The position numbers were made by a program, and so were the translations under genes. The notes beneath the pieces were generated by a model. That model saw only the letters and a program-made list of their open reading frames with translations, was not told the origin of the DNA and made no database searches. This document shows, one piece after another, positions 1-15,657 of a stretch of 64,000 bases of DNA (positions are counted from its first letter, which is position 1; every line of letters begins with the position of its first letter). Origin of the DNA: Hypoxylon rubiginosum (taxonomy: Eukaryota; Ascomycota; Sordariomycetes; Xylariales; Hypoxylaceae); assembly GCA_902806565.1 (NCBI GenBank), contig CADCXA010000043.1:1-64000 (forward strand), given 5' to 3'.

Positions 1-90
1 AAGTGTAAACTTAAGTTTTTAAAGATTTTAATATTTCGGTTTTATTATTAAATATCTAGGTTTTAATTTATTAAGTTTTTAAATTTTAAA

Positions 91-285
91 TTTTATTATT
101 AGGTTTTATTATTAGGTTTTATTATTAAATTTTATTATTAAATTTTATTACTAGGTTTTATTATTAGGTTTTATTATTAGGTTTTAATGTTTAATTTTAT
201 TATTAGGTTTTATTGTTAAATTTTATTATTAGGTTTTATTATTAGGTTTTATTATTAAATTTTATTACTAGGTTTTATAATTTTA
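91..285. repeat. 13-bp degenerate minisatellite
   Basis: About fifteen copies of a 13-bp unit of the form GGTTTTATTATTA alternate with AATTTTATTATTA and other one- or two-base variants. Variant positions are mainly G/A and C/T differences, as expected if an older array was altered by RIP. It lies inside the left isochore. Confidence 0.75.
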
Positions 286-3200
286 ATTTTTAGGTTTTTA
301 ATTTTTAGGTTTTTAATTATAGTATTTTAACGATTAAAATAAATACTTTAACTTAAAGTTTTTAATTATAATTTTATTTAAAATAACGTTTAATTAAATT
401 TCCTATATTTAATAAATTTTATAGATTTTAATTATTTTATAATATTAAAAATAATTTATTTATTAATTTAATAGTTTAACTAACGTAAATTTATAATAAT
501 TAATATAAAATAATTTAATTTATATTAAAATTTTAAACTTAAAACTTTTTTTAAAATATTAAGCTTTATTAAATATATAGGCTTTAATTTATAGCGAAGT
601 TTTTTAAAGTTAATAATAGTTTTTTAATAAAATATAAAATGAAATTTTTAAAATTTTTTATTAATTAAATTAAAATTAATATAATTTTTTTAAAATTAAA
701 GTTATAAGTTTAAATTTTATAGTGGTTATTAATTATAATAAAATTTTGTTTTTATATTAATAATTTTTAATTTAAATAATAATTATATTATTATTTACTT
801 TAAATTATATTTAATTTAAAAAATAACTTAAAAAACATCTTAATTAATATATTTAAAATATTTTATAAAAGAATATATATTTTTACAATATATAGCTATT
901 TAATTATATAAAAAACTTTATAAGTTTTTTAAAAAGGAAAAAAATAAAAAGAATTTAATTATAAAATAATTATATAATTTTTTATAAGGTATTAATCGTT
1001 GTATTTTATTATAATAATTTAAAATTTCATTTAATTAAAAGCTTTTTAATAATATAAATATTAAAGCGATATATATTTTAATTATAAAATAATTTAATAA
1101 TTATTTATTTTAATTTATTATAATTATAAATAAATATTAAAAATATATATTACTTATAAATAAACTATTTTTCTTAAAATTATTTAAATAATATTATTAT
1201 AATATATTAATAAATTAAAGTTAATATTAAAAAATTTAATAATTATTATTATTTAAAAAATATATAAAAAAATCTTATTATAATATTAAACTTATTATTA
1301 TTTATATATTAATTTAACTTATTAATTTTTTTTTATTTGTTATTTTTATTATTTATTTTTTATATAAATTTGTTTATAATTAATTAATTATATTAATTAT
1401 TTAAATATAATATATAAAAAAAAACTACTTAATAGTTTTTATAAGTTTAATATAAATAAATAATTTAATTTATATTATTTATAGTATTATAATTACTTTT
1501 ATATAACGATTTATTATTTTTATAAAACTAAAATAATTTAATTTTAAATATTTTAACTTTTATTTTACTTTTATTTTTATTTTTATTTTTATTTATATTA
1601 TTATTATTATTATTTATTTATATAATATTATCACTTTCTATTAAAAATAAAAAGTTTAACTTAAACTTAATATTTAATTTTTTTAGATTATATTTTACTT
1701 TTTTATCGCTAAAATAATTATTATAATTAAGTTTAATTAAATTAAGTTTAAAATTAAATTAAAAGTTAAACTTAAAACTAAAAATGTTTTAAAAATTTAA
1801 TAAATTATAATTTAATTTAAATTTAAATTTAAAGCTAAATATATTTAAATTTTAAAAATTAAATAAATTATAATTAAGTTTTAAATTAAATCTAAAAAAC
1901 TAAAAATATAATTTTAAACGCTTTATTAAGCGGTTATAATTGTTATTATATATATTATTAAATTATATTTTTTTATATAGTATTTTTTTATAATATGTTT
2001 TAATATTATTTTTATAAAAATTAAAATTATAAAATTTAAAAATAAAAAGTTTAATATAAAATATTTTAAATATTTTAATTTTATTATTAATATTAAATAT
2101 ATTATTTAACTTATTTAATTTATATTTATTATTAATATAAAACTAAGTTAACTTATAAATATTAATATAAAGTTTATATTTAATATTTTAAATATTTCTT
2201 TTTTTTATAATATAGTTTAATTTAAAATATAAATTAATAATATATAACTTAAAAATTTCTTTTTTAACGGCTTAATTAATAAAAAGTAACATAATAATAT
2301 TATTAAAAATAAATTAAACGAAATAAATAAAAAGGTATTTAATAAAAACCTTATTTATAATTAAATATTAAAAGTTATAATATAAATTAATAATTTTAAA
2401 GTTTTTTAAATTTATATTTAAAGCTTATAATATATAATTAACTAATAATTATAAATTATTAATATTTTTAAGAAACAAAGTTATATTAAATTAATTTAAT
2501 AAATAATAAAGATTTTAATAAAAAGGTAATATATTAAAAAATAAATTAAAAAAATTATTTTTAAATGTTAAAATTTTAAGATTATATTTACGTATATAAT
2601 TTTAAATAAACTAATTTTTATATATTAATAAAATTATATAGCTATAATAAAATCTAATCTTAGTTTTAATAAAATAATAAATTTTATTTTTAAAAGTTTA
2701 AAAAAAGGGTTTTAAATTTAATATTTAAACTAATATTTTAAAATTTTAATAGGTTTTAAAACGGATTAATTAGTTATTTAATTTATTTATAACCGGTTAA
2801 TTATAACCGGAAGATTAACTAAAGCGATTAAAATAACTTAATTAATTATAAAAAAAATTCTTTTTAATTTTTAAATGTTTTTAAATTAATAATAATAATA
2901 TTTATTTTAAGTTTAATTTTATTTTTATTAAAAAAAACCATTAGTTAAAATTTAAAAAAAAAAAATAATAAACTATATATATTATAAAAATTAATATAAA
3001 AAAAGTATTTAATAAATAAAATAAAACTTACTTATATTTTTATTTATTTTTATAACTTAAAATAAAAAAAAAATAATAACCGGCGGGAAAAATATGATTT
3101 TTTAGTTTAATAATAAATTTTAAAGGATTTAATATTTTAAATAAATAAATATTATATTAATAGTGTTATTAATTTCTAACGCTTGTTTTTTTATTAAAAA

Positions 3201-6200
3201 CCTAGATATTTTTAATTATAATATATATAATAATATACGTTAAAAAATAAAAAACGCTGTTATTTTTAATAACTTAAATATTAAATATTAACCTTAAATT
3301 AAAATAATTTAAATGGTAAATATTAATAGTTTTTAATAATAATTTATATAGTTTTTTTTAAAAAAGAAATATAAAAATAAAAAAATAAGGCTTTAATATA
3401 ATTATAATATATATAAAAAAATAATAAGGTTTATATAATATTATAAATATATTAAAGTTTAAATAATATATGTAAATATTTATTAATAAATAAGTAAAAA
3501 TATTTAAAAAAGTTTAAAATATAAAATTTTCCTAGTTTAAAATAATAAATATAAAATATATTAATTAAAATAAATAGATATTTAAATTATAATTTATTAG
3601 TTTATTATAAATCGGTGATTATTTAATATATATTTATTATATATTTAAATTAAAATATTAAAATAATTTATATTATTTATAAATAAATAACTATATTATA
3701 TTAAAAATATTTATTTTAAACTATTTATTAAATTTATTTTTATTTAATCGCACTTTTTTTTACGTAGTTTTTAACTTATTAATATCTTTTTATATTTAAT
3801 TTATATAATATTAAATCTTGTTTAATTAACTTAAATATTATGTTTTTTTATTATAAAATATTTTATTTAATATTAATACCAGTTTTATATTTATAGTTAT
3901 ATATTATTTTAAATAATATTTTAAAGTTAAATAATTATTTTTATAAAAATTAACTATGTTTTTATAAACTGGTTTTAATAGATATTATACCAGTTATTTA
4001 TTGTAAATTTATTTTATTTTTAATGTTAAAAAATTCTTAAAATCGTATTTTTTTAATGGCTTTTTTAATTTTTATAATAATTATTTTAATTTAAAATTAT
4101 GTTTAAAATCTACTATTATAATATAATTTATTATATTATTATTAATAACGTTTAATTATATTTAATTTATATAACCGCTTATAATATAACTTTTATTTAA
4201 ATAATATTTAATTTAATAGTTATTTTATTATTTTATAAATTTGGTAATTTCTTATTATAATATATTATTATATATAATATATAAAATAACTTAGTTAATA
4301 ATTAAGTTTATATTAAAACTACTTTTTATAATTAAAAACTTAAAATAATTTTATTAATATTAATTATATTTAATATTTTTATAGATAATTTATATTTATA
4401 ATTTAACATTTTATTATATTTTTTTATAGTTTTATTTATTATTACTTGATTTTTTTATTTTATTTACTACTTTTTTATTTATATAACTTTGTAATTTTAT
4501 TTTTTTAAAAAAAATAATTATTATATTATTTAAATAAATAATAACTATTTTTAATTTAGTTTATATAATTAATTAATATAATATATATATTAAAATAATT
4601 ATTTTAACCTTATAATTTATATAAGTAAATTATAATTTAAAACTAAACTTATTTATAATAAAAAGTATTTATTTATATAAATTAAAAAGTAAAAAATTAA
4701 ACCTATTAATATTATATTATAACATTTTATAAAAATATATATTAATTTTTATATAAATCTTAAAATTAATAAAATAAACTTTCTAGTAATTATTTATAAA
4801 TTATATATAATTAAAACTAAAAACTATAAATATCTTTTTTAATTATTATTTATTAAAGTTTTATCCCTTTATATATTATTATATAACTTATAAATATTAT
4901 TAATAATATATTTTAAAAACTATTAACCTTAAAACGTTAAACTATATATATTTTTAAATAATCCTATAAATTTAATTTTTATTTAAATTTTTAAAAAAAT
5001 TAAACGTTTATTAATAATTATAAAAAAACTAATATAATTAATATATAATATATTTTTATTTTATTAACTTATTAATTTTTTATTTTATATTATATTTAAG
5101 CTAGATTTAAATAAAAAAAACAAGATTAATTTTTATATTTTATATATTTTATAGTTAATTAAAAATTTCTTTATTATAAATATTTTAATAATAAATAAAA
5201 TAACGTATATAATTTATAAATTTAAAAAGATATATTATTAAATTATAATAAACTAACTTTTATTATTAAAGCTTTTATTTAAATAATTATTAAGTTAAAT
5301 TAATACCAGGTTTTTTTTTTTATAAATATTAAATAATTAAATTATATTTTAATTTTATTATAAAAAATTAATAAATCTTAATTATAATAATATTAATATT
5401 TATTTAACTTTTATAGATATTTTATATATAAAAATATTACTAAAAAATTTATTAATTAAAATTAATATAATATCTCCTTTAAAATTATAAAAAAATCTAA
5501 TTTTAAAAAAGTTTTTTATTTAAATATTAATAAATAATTTTATCCTTATAAAACTTTAAATTAACTTAAATTTATATTATAATATTTTATTAATTTAAAA
5601 AATAATAATATTATTTAAACAATATTATAATATATAAATAAAAAACTTTTATATTAATTTTAAAATATATAATTTTATATTATATAAAATATTTAAATTA
5701 ATATAATACCTAAATAATTAAATTAATAAAAATATATAGGAAACTATTATTTTATTTATTTATAATTTTATTACACGTTATATTTTTTTATAAAAAACCG
5801 ATTTTAATTATTTTAAATAAAAGTTTAATAATTTTTTTTATATTTATTTAATTTTATAAACGTTATAAAATATTATTAAAACTATATAAATAAAACTATT
5901 ATTTTTAATTATATAACTAAGGTAACTTTTTAAAATTACGTATTTTTTTTTATAAAATAATTACTTTTATTTTTATTAAAATTATTTTTTTTTTAACGTT
6001 ATTTTTATTATTTTTTTTATATATAACGTGATTATTTATTATTTATTTAAACAAGAAAAAAGTAAGTAACTATATAAAAAATAAAAAAAATAATAATTAT
6101 TAAACGTATAAAATTAACTATAGCTTATTTATTTAATAAATTATTAACCTTAATTTAACATTTAATTTATATTATTAAAAAACTTTATATTTTATAAAAA

Positions 6201-7954
6201 ATAATTAATATATTTATAATAAACGTGAAAAATATATTAATATTTATATTTATTATTAAAAAATATAACTTAAAAAACTTAAATAATTATATAAATTAAT
6301 TAAAATATATTTTAAATAATATAAAATAACTTATTATTAATATTTTAAATATTATAACTTTTTTATATTTATTTTTTATATATATAAAATTCTAGTTAAA
6401 AATATTTAAAAGTTTAAATTAATTTTATTTATTACTTAAATTTTAAAAAAATAAGGTAAAAAAACTTTTTTACCGTTTAATTATTTATAATATTTTATTT
6501 AAAATATATAGTGTTTTTAACCGTGTTTTTAAGTTTAAGTAATAAAGTGTAAAACATTTTTACTATTTAACACTTTATAATAAAAAATAGTTTTTTTAAT
6601 ATTAAAAAAAAAAAATATTACTTTATTTTTTTATATATAAAAAAAAAAAACTAAAAACATATTTTAAATATTAGTTTTTAATTATTTTAATAGTTATAAT
6701 AATTAGCTTGTTTTTATATAAATTACTAAATTATTTACTTTTTAATTTTAATTAATAATAAAACTTTTATTATTTTTATTAAAATTAATAAAAATATTAT
6801 TAGTTATAATTAAAATGAAGTTTATAAATAAAAATATATAATTAAGTAATAAAATAACACTTATTTTAACATAAAATAAAATTTTATTAATTATAATTAA
6901 TAAAATATTTTTTATTAATATAATGGTTGTTATTAATTAAAAAAAAAACTTTTTTAAAAGTTTTTTTTTAACACGTAAATAGATTTATTAATATGGAATT
7001 TATTTTTTTTTATTTTTACTATTTTAAAATTAAGCTAATTATTATATTAATTTAATAGATTTTTTTAATAAGTTATAATTATATATTTTAATATCTTTTA
7101 AATTCTTAATAATTTTTAATTATTTAATTAAATAATAAAAATATGTTTATATTTAAATATTCATTTAATTTATATTAAATTATTTTTTTATATTATATAT
7201 TATTTAAAGTTTTAATTAAATATAATAAATAAACGTGTTTATATTATAAAAATAAATAAAAATTATATGTTTTAATAGATTATTTTTTATAAAAATAATA
7301 ATAATTTTTAACGGGATTAATTTAATATTAAATTAATTTAAAAAAATAAAGCGTTATATAGTAATAGGTTTTTTATAAAAATAATAAATAAAAAAAGAAA
7401 TTTTAATAAACTAAGTTATTAAAAACATATAAAATAACTATTATATATATAATAATATTAATTTAAACGCTTAATTTTTAAACGGTTTTAACATTTAAAT
7501 AGTTTATAATATTTATTTTTAATATAGTTACTTTAATATTTTTTTATATTATTTTTATTTTTTTTTATTATTTTTATTTTATATATAATTTTTAATAATT
7601 TCTATTTTTTTTTTATAAAATATTACGATATTTATATAAAAAACTAATAATAAGTGTTATTAAATATATATAATATAATAGAAATAATATCTTATAAAAA
7701 TATTATTAAAATATTTAATATAAATAATTATAAAAAGTGTAGTATTTATAACCTTTTTTTTTATTAAATTATTATTAATAATTTTAAAGTTAAATACGTA
7801 ACGTTAAATAACTTATTAAACTTAAATATATTATTTTTTTTTTAATTAGTTATATTTTATAGTTTAAGTATTATTCTTTATATATATTAATTTAAAACAA
7901 AAAATATATTTAAATATAAATAACTTTAAATTAATTTTATTAAAAATATAAAAG

Positions 7955-8165
7955 TTAAATATAAACCATTTATTTTAAATAAATTACCCGTTAAATAAAA
8001 AACCTTTATTTTAAATAAATTACTTATAAAATAAACCTTAAATAAATTATTTATAAAATAAACTTTAAATAAATTACTTATTAAATAAAAAACCTTTATT
8101 TTAAATAAATTATTTATTAAATAAAGAACTTTTATTTTAAATAAATTATTTAATAAATATACATT
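7955..8165. repeat. Compound tandem repeat with long and short units
   Basis: Repeated blocks share the core TTAAATAAATTA, followed either by a longer tail ending in AAAAAACCTTTA or by a shorter TATAAAATAAAC tail. This gives units of roughly 39 and 27 bp. Both are multiples of three, so the minus strand reads as a spurious 101-codon frame with a repeating NLFK pattern. The repeat explains that frame, and I do not call a gene. Confidence 0.7.
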
Positions 8166-11100
8166 ATTTATATTAAATAAATTAATTATTTTAAATAATA
8201 TTTTATTAACTAATATAAATAAAATTAACATTAAAATATTAAATAAAATTAATAAAATAAAATAGCTATTTATTATAAAAAAATAAACCAGTTAAATTAT
8301 TAATAAACTAATAAAATAATAAAATTATAAATTTATATAATTATTTGTTAATATTATATTAAAAAAGAAAATAATAAGTTAGTAACTATATTAATAATAA
8401 AAATAAAATAATGTAAATTTCCTTATTATTTTATTTAATATATATTTTTTAATATAATTAAAAATAATTAATATTAAGGTTTTATATTATATAAAACTTA
8501 TAGTTTATAATTTATAATTTTAGCTTATTAATAATATTATTTTAAAATTTAAATTTAATAAGTAAATAACTTATATTAAAATTAAACTTCGGATAAAATT
8601 CGTTTAAAAAATTAATGTAATAAAAAAAAAAATTTTTTAATTAATTATAATTATTAGTTATAATATTATAATAATAAGTAATTTATTTAATAAAAATATA
8701 ATATTTTAAATATAATTAAAAAATATAATAAAATATAATATCGTGGTTTTATTAATAAAATAAATAATAACTTTTTTTTTATTATTTATTTACTTATTTT
8801 TAATAGGTAAAACTAATAAAAATTTAAACGATTTTATATTAAATTTAAATTTATAATATAATAATAAAAATTAAAAAAGTTATTTTAATTTAAATTAATA
8901 TATAAATTTAAGTTTTAATATTAACTTAAAATAATAAACATTATTTTTATTTAAATTATTTAAAATGTTATTAATTTAAATATAAACTATAATAATAAAT
9001 TTTATTAAATTTTTTTTATATTTTATTCGCCGCTTATATTTAATAATAATATATTATATATTTACATGTAACTAATTTTTAAAAATCTAATATAATTAAT
9101 TTAACTTTTAATTTATTTAAAAATAATAATAAGCTTTTAATTTTTAAAAAACTAGTTTAATTAAAATAAATTAAATTTAAGTTACTTTTATTTAAAAATA
9201 ATTAGTTTAATAATAATTTATTATTTTTAAATAACTTAAAATATTATATAATTATAATAAAAAAAATTAAAAAAAAAAATAAAATATTTAAAAAATATAA
9301 ATAAAAGTGGATATAATAGTGGAAGCGAATATAAAAAAAAAACTAAAAGTAAAAAAAAAAGTAAAAGCGAGAAATAAAAGAAAATACCGGCGTAAAATAA
9401 ACTAAAAGTTTTATATATAAAATTATATTTTATAAGTTTAAAAAGCCACGGCTTTTATTTTTTTTTAAAAATAATATAATTAAAAAAAATGTTAATTTAT
9501 TTATTAAAAAAAAACGTGGTTTTTAACATTAAATTAACTTTAATTAAAATATTATTTATATTTATTAATGTTTTTAAAACTTTTAATATTATTTTAAAAC
9601 TAAAAATAATTACTATTATTAAATAATTATTATAATATAATATAAATATTTATAAATATAATATTAACTTATTATTAGTTAAATTTATTAATTTATTTAA
9701 TATTAAGTAATTTTAAGATTTATATATTATAATTATTTTAAATAATTTATTTTAATAAATATTATAAATATATATAAATAGAAAATTAATATATTATTAT
9801 TTAAATCTATTAATTTAATTAATATAAATAAATTTAAAACTAATTAAAAAGTTTATAAATATTAAATAATTGTTAATAATTTTAATAATAAATTATTAAA
9901 TAACAATTAAAATGTTTTATAATTTTAAGATATAATAATAATATTTTTTTTTAAATATAATATTTATTGGTAAATAAAATTACTTAAAACTAAATATTAT
10001 AAAAGTTTTATTAATAAATAATAAAAATTAATAAATATTAATATTATAATAATTAAATTAAAAGATAATAACTAAGTTAAATATTATATTTTTAAATTTT
10101 AAAATATATATTAATATATTTATTAACATTTTTACTTTATAAATAAAATAATAAAAAAGTTATTATAATAAAATTATTATTTTAATATTAATTTATAACG
10201 TTAATATTAACTGGTTTTTATAGTTACCCGCTTTAATAATAAATTAATTTTTAATTTCTTAAAAATAAAAACAATTTAATTTTAATTATATTATAAGTTT
10301 ATATTTTATTTATAATTTATTATATTTTTTTTAATAGTTTTTAAATGTTAATATTATTATAAATAGTTTATTAAATAGTTATTTATTTTATTTTTATTAT
10401 CTTTTTTTTTTATAAAATTTATAAGGATATTTTACTTAAAAAAAATAAAAATAAAAACTAATTTATATATAAATAACTTATAATTATTATTATATTTAAA
10501 AAATTAAGTGTAATAATAAAACCTTATATAATATATATAAATATTTTAATATTAAATATATTTATAAAAAGATTTTTAATATAAATAAAACTAATAAACT
10601 TAATATAAATAAAATTAATAAAAACTTAATAATTAAAATATATATGTTTTTTATTAATATATATATAAATTACATGTAAATTATTACAGTTTTAACTTTA
10701 TAAAAAAATATATAAAAAAATATTATTAATTTTAAATTTACTTTTTTTAAATAATTAAATTATAATAAATTTAATATACTATTAACTTTTATTTAAATTA
10801 ATAACTTATTTAATAATAATAATATATAATAATAATTTTTTATAAGTTTTTTTAAATATTAAAATAATTATAATTTAATATTATATTAATATTATATATA
10901 ATAATAATAAAACTTAGTTATTATAATTATTATATTAAGTTAATTATAGTTTTTTTTAATATTTTATTTAATAATTTTATTTTTAAAAATAAAATCCTTT
11001 ATTTTATTTAATAATTTTAAATATATTATAAATCGCTTATATTTAAATAATTTTATATAACTTTTTTTAAAACACGAGTATTTTTTTACTATTAAATAAT

Positions 11101-14100
11101 AAATTATAACTATAACTTTAAAATAATTATTATATTTTTTATTATATTTTATTAACTTTAAATAAAATTTAAATATAAAAAAAATGTTATAAAATATTTT
11201 TATAAATTGTTTTAAAAAAAAAATATCGATTTATAAAGTAATTTTTTATTTATATAAATAATATATATTTTAATAACTAATTATTTATAATTAAATATTA
11301 AAATTAAAATAAGGTTTTTTTTAAAATATTAAAATATAAAATAAATAAATTAATATAAAAGTTAAATATATAATAAAATAATAAAACGGATATATATATA
11401 TTTATTTTTAATTATATAATAATATAATTTCTTTTTTATATAATAATTAATAAATTAATAAATATATTTATATTTTATAATTATATATAAGTAAATATTA
11501 ATATCTTTTAAAACTATTTATAAGTATTATATAATATATTTTAATATTTTTATTTCTTAAATTAAAGTTAAATAAGTTTAGTTTTTTTTTTAATTTTAAT
11601 TTTATTTATTTAACTTATAAAAAGCATATATAATTTATATTATACCTAGGTTAAAAAACATTATTCCTAGGTTATAAAATACCATTTTTAAACTATAAAA
11701 ACATAATATTAAACGTATATTTACTAGAAATATTTAATTTAAAAAGCGTTATTAAAACTTTAAAAACCATAATAAAAATAATAATTAAAATATTAATAAT
11801 ATTTTAAAAGATATTTTAATTAAAAAATAATATTATATTAAACTTATATTTATTAAACGTATTTATTTAAAAAAATAACACTAAGATTTTATAAGTTTTA
11901 ATAATAATAATAATAAAAATACTTTAAAAAATATATATATAAAAAAACAACACTTAAATTATTTAAATTAAAATTATAATAATAATAGTTTTAATATTAT
12001 TAATTTAAATTTTTTTATTTTTTTTAAAAATAATTTTATTTTTATTTTTTTAAGAATAACCCTGGTTTTATTTTTCTTAAAAATAACTTTAATTTTAATT
12101 AAAACTAAGTAACAACCTTTAATTAAAATCTTAAAAAAAAAGATTATTTTTTACCTTATTATATTTTATTTAATATAAAATATTTTTTTAATAATAAAAT
12201 AAAAAAACTAATTATTATAAATATTAATAATCTTTTTTAATATATAACTTAAATTTTAATTAAAATTAAACAATTAAAAATAAATAATATTATAATAAAA
12301 ATAATAACTAATTAAAATATATAATTTATTTTATTAAATATAAAAAGTTAGTTAATAATATATTAATAACTTTATATAAAATAAATAATTTATTTATATA
12401 TATATTAAAAAAATTATAGTTATATTTACCAGGATTTTAATTTTATATTAAAAGCCACGGTTAATTATAAAAGTTTATTTTAAATTATTTTATATTTAAT
12501 TATAATAAAGTTTTAATATTATTAATAAATTATTTATATAATAATAATTAATATTATTTTATTTTTAAAACATATTTATATATCTTATAAAAAAAATAAA
12601 AACATGTTTTAATAATATATTATATTATTTAAATATTTAAATAATATTTATATTAATTATTATTATAATTTTAATAACTATAAATATTTTTATAAATTTA
12701 ATATATATTAATTTTTTAAGTATTTTTAATAGTTATTAATATATTATATAAATATAAATAAATATAATAAGCTATAAATTATATTTATTAACACGTTTAT
12801 TTCTTATTAATTTAAAGGAAATTATTTAATATTTAATTTTAAAAATCATATATAATTTATTAAAAAAAACCTACTATATATAATATAAAACTTTAAATTA
12901 TTAATAATAATAAATATTTATATAATAATAATTATTATATTAAATAAAATAATAACTAAGTTTAATAAAATAAAATAAAAGCTATTAAAATTAAAGAAAA
13001 AAAATAAAAATAACTAAGTTAAAATAAAAATAAGTTATTAAAATTTAATAAATATTAAATATATATTATTAGTATATTTTAAATATATTAAGGAAATATA
13101 TTTTTTAATTAAAATTTAAAGTTATAAAAAAATATATTTCTTTATAATATTAATTTAAATTAATTTTAATATAATATTAATATATATATATATTTATAAT
13201 TTTTCTTATAATTTATTTAATTATTATTTTAAAATAATTATAAAAATAATAATAATAAAAATTTTATATTAATATATAAAATTATAATTTTTATTTATTA
13301 GTTAAATAAAAATAATGTTACTTATTAATATATTAGTTTATTAAACTATTATTTTAAATTCTTTTATTAATATAAAAATTAATTAAATTATATATTTTTT
13401 TATATAATATAATTAACCTTTAAAAACACTTAATAATTTACTTTTAATAAATAATTTTATTATTATAAATATTAAATATATTATAATTATTAGAAACCTT
13501 AATAATTTTTTTTATTATTTTATAATAATTAAAAAATGTTATTTATAAATAAAAACTTTAAACGATTTATAAATAATTAATAAATATATTTTTTTTTATT
13601 ATTTTAAAAAAAATTATTATATATATATAAAATAAGATTATTATAATATAATAATAATAATATCTTTTATAATATTTATAATATTATATATTATATATTA
13701 TATTTTATTTAAAAATATTTAAAATAATAATAATTAAAATAATAATATAAGTTAATATTTATTTTATATTTATTTTAAAACCTTAAAACTTATATTAATA
13801 AATATATTTTTAAATTAATTTTAGTTTTTAATATATATTATTATATAAATAAAAATAATAAGTTATATTATTTTTTATTATTATAATTTAATAATATATT
13901 TTTTTTTTTAAAATTTATTATTATTTAATAAATAATTATTTAATTATTCTTAAGTTTAAATATTAAATATTTTTTTATAATAAATTATTATAATTATAAT
14001 AACTTATAAATTTTATTAAAATTTAAGTTTTATTATATAAACCTAGTTTTTATTATTTAAAAAATATTATAACTTTTAAAATAATAATATTAAATGTTTA

Positions 14101-14875
14101 TACTATTAAAAATATTAAAAATAAATAATAAGTTCTTTTATTTAACAGGCTTTTTTATTTATTATTTTTATATATATAAAAATATTTATAGTTATTAAAT
14201 TTATAGCTTTTTATATAATAATATTTTAATTTTTTTTATTATTTAAATAATTTTATAATAAACTTATTATATATAAATTAATTTAGTTTAATATAATTAC
14301 TTATTAAGTTTAAATCTATTAAATTTAAAAATATAAATAAATATATAAAAGTTTTTAATTATAATAAAAATTATTATATTATTATTATAAAATATAAATT
14401 TAAAATAAGCTATATTATTTTTTATAAATATATTATATAATTTATTTTTAATTATATAAAAAACTATTTTATTAATTTAAAGAAATTTATAAGTATTAAA
14501 TATATAAAATATAAATTAAATAAATCTTTTTTTTATAAAAATATATTTTTTTTTATAAATAATAAGTTTTAAATTTTAAAAATATAATATTTATTATTTT
14601 TAATGTTATTAACGCTTTTAATATCTTAGATATATAAAGTTAAATAAAACTATATAAATAAAAAAATTACTTAGGAAATAAAAAAAACGCGATTAAATAT
14701 AATAAAAATAAATAATTTTAAATATATTAATTATTTAAATATTAAAATTTCTTATTAAAAAATTAAACTTAAATAACTTAAATATTAATTAATTTAAACT
14801 TAAAATAAACTTTTTAATATTATAAAATTATTAAATTATTTTTATTTAATTAATATAATAAACTTATTATAATAT

Positions 14876-15045
14876 TATAATAAATTTATAAAAATTTAAT
14901 AAATTTATAAAAATTTAATAAATTTATAAAATTTTAATAAATTTATAAAAATTTAATAAGTTTATAAAAATTTAATAAATTTATAAAAGTTTAATAAGTT
15001 TATAAAAATTTAATAAATTTATAAAAATTTAATAAGTTTATAAAT
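14876..15045. repeat. 18-bp tandem array near isochore edge
   Basis: Nine to ten near-identical copies of an 18-bp A+T unit, AATTTATAAAAATTTAAT, with single-base variants (A/G in AATAAG, one T/A change). It is better preserved than the other arrays of the left isochore and lies about 600 bp upstream of the LeuRS start. Confidence 0.8.
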
Positions 15046-15370
15046 TTATAATTTATTAAAAAAAAAAAATAATATTAAAATTATAATATAAATTTAATAA
15101 TATATAGTATTTTTTTTTATAAAATATATAATATTAAACTTTTTATAATTATAAAATAAATATAATATTAAAATTATAATATTTAATATATAAAAAATAT
15201 AAATTATTAGAAATTAATAAAGTTAATAATTTTAGTTTTTATAATTTATTTTAAATAAAAAAATTATATAAGTTTATTATAACTAAAAATGTTTTAATAA
15301 AAACTTATATAATATTTTAAACGTCTTATATTTTTTAGAAAAACAAATAACAATTATTATATTTATATTT

Positions 15371-15641
15371 TTAAAGCTGCCTTTTATTTATCGCGGCTCC
15401 GTTTTAATAAGATAAAGTTAAAAGAAGCTACTTCTGTGGCTTTTACTGTAGCTTAATGATTTGATAATTGATAATGCCAAGACCTGCTTATCTAATGACA
15501 AAGACGAACCAATCTACAATTTTTATCGATTAGAAGGGTACGTTGAAAGAAGCTTGAAAAGAAGTCTGAAAGCTCAAGAAGCTTATTGTCCTACGCCCGG
15601 CAAGCCCTCTCTCGCAGAATAGCGACCATGCGAGGTGCCCG
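15371..15641 (+). promoter_or_regulatory. LeuRS upstream region at isochore edge
   Basis: The stretch changes within about 30 bp from A+T-rich to normal composition and is the only non-isochore DNA upstream of the LeuRS gene, so its promoter must lie here or inside the AT block. It contains a short upstream ORF (15,628-15,657). I see no clear TATA element. Confidence 0.5.
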
Positions 15642-15657
15642 ATGTCTCCTATCGTAA
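15628..15657 (+). promoter_or_regulatory. Upstream ORF overlapping LeuRS start
   Basis: An ATG 14 nt upstream of the LeuRS ATG opens a nine-codon reading frame in another phase and stops 16 nt inside the LeuRS coding sequence. A ribosome using this ATG would pass the LeuRS start, so the uORF could lower LeuRS translation. Its use depends on where transcription starts, which the sequence does not show. Confidence 0.5.

Larger units (their letters stand above)
1..15370. repeat. Left AT-isochore, RIP-degraded repeat DNA
   Basis: About 15.4 kb of roughly 90% A+T sequence by eye. CpA and TpG are very rare; the few remaining C residues are mostly followed by T or G. No open reading frame with protein-like composition is present; the single long frame near 7.9-8.2 kb is a translated tandem repeat. 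In Pezizomycotina this pattern is what RIP leaves after C-to-T change at CpA in duplicated DNA. I could not recognise any transposon family in what remains. It ends sharply at about 15,370-15,400, just upstream of the LeuRS gene. Confidence 0.9.

Noticed and set aside
7926..8231. 101-codon minus-strand frame in the left isochore
   Set aside because: It is the translation of a tandem repeat whose units are multiples of three, in about 90% A+T sequence; composition is only Leu/Ile/Phe/Asn/Lys.
1..15370. CRISPR array or centromere in the AT block
   Set aside because: Repeats are 11-18 bp, contiguous and degenerate, without unique spacers; A+T richness alone is explained by RIP.
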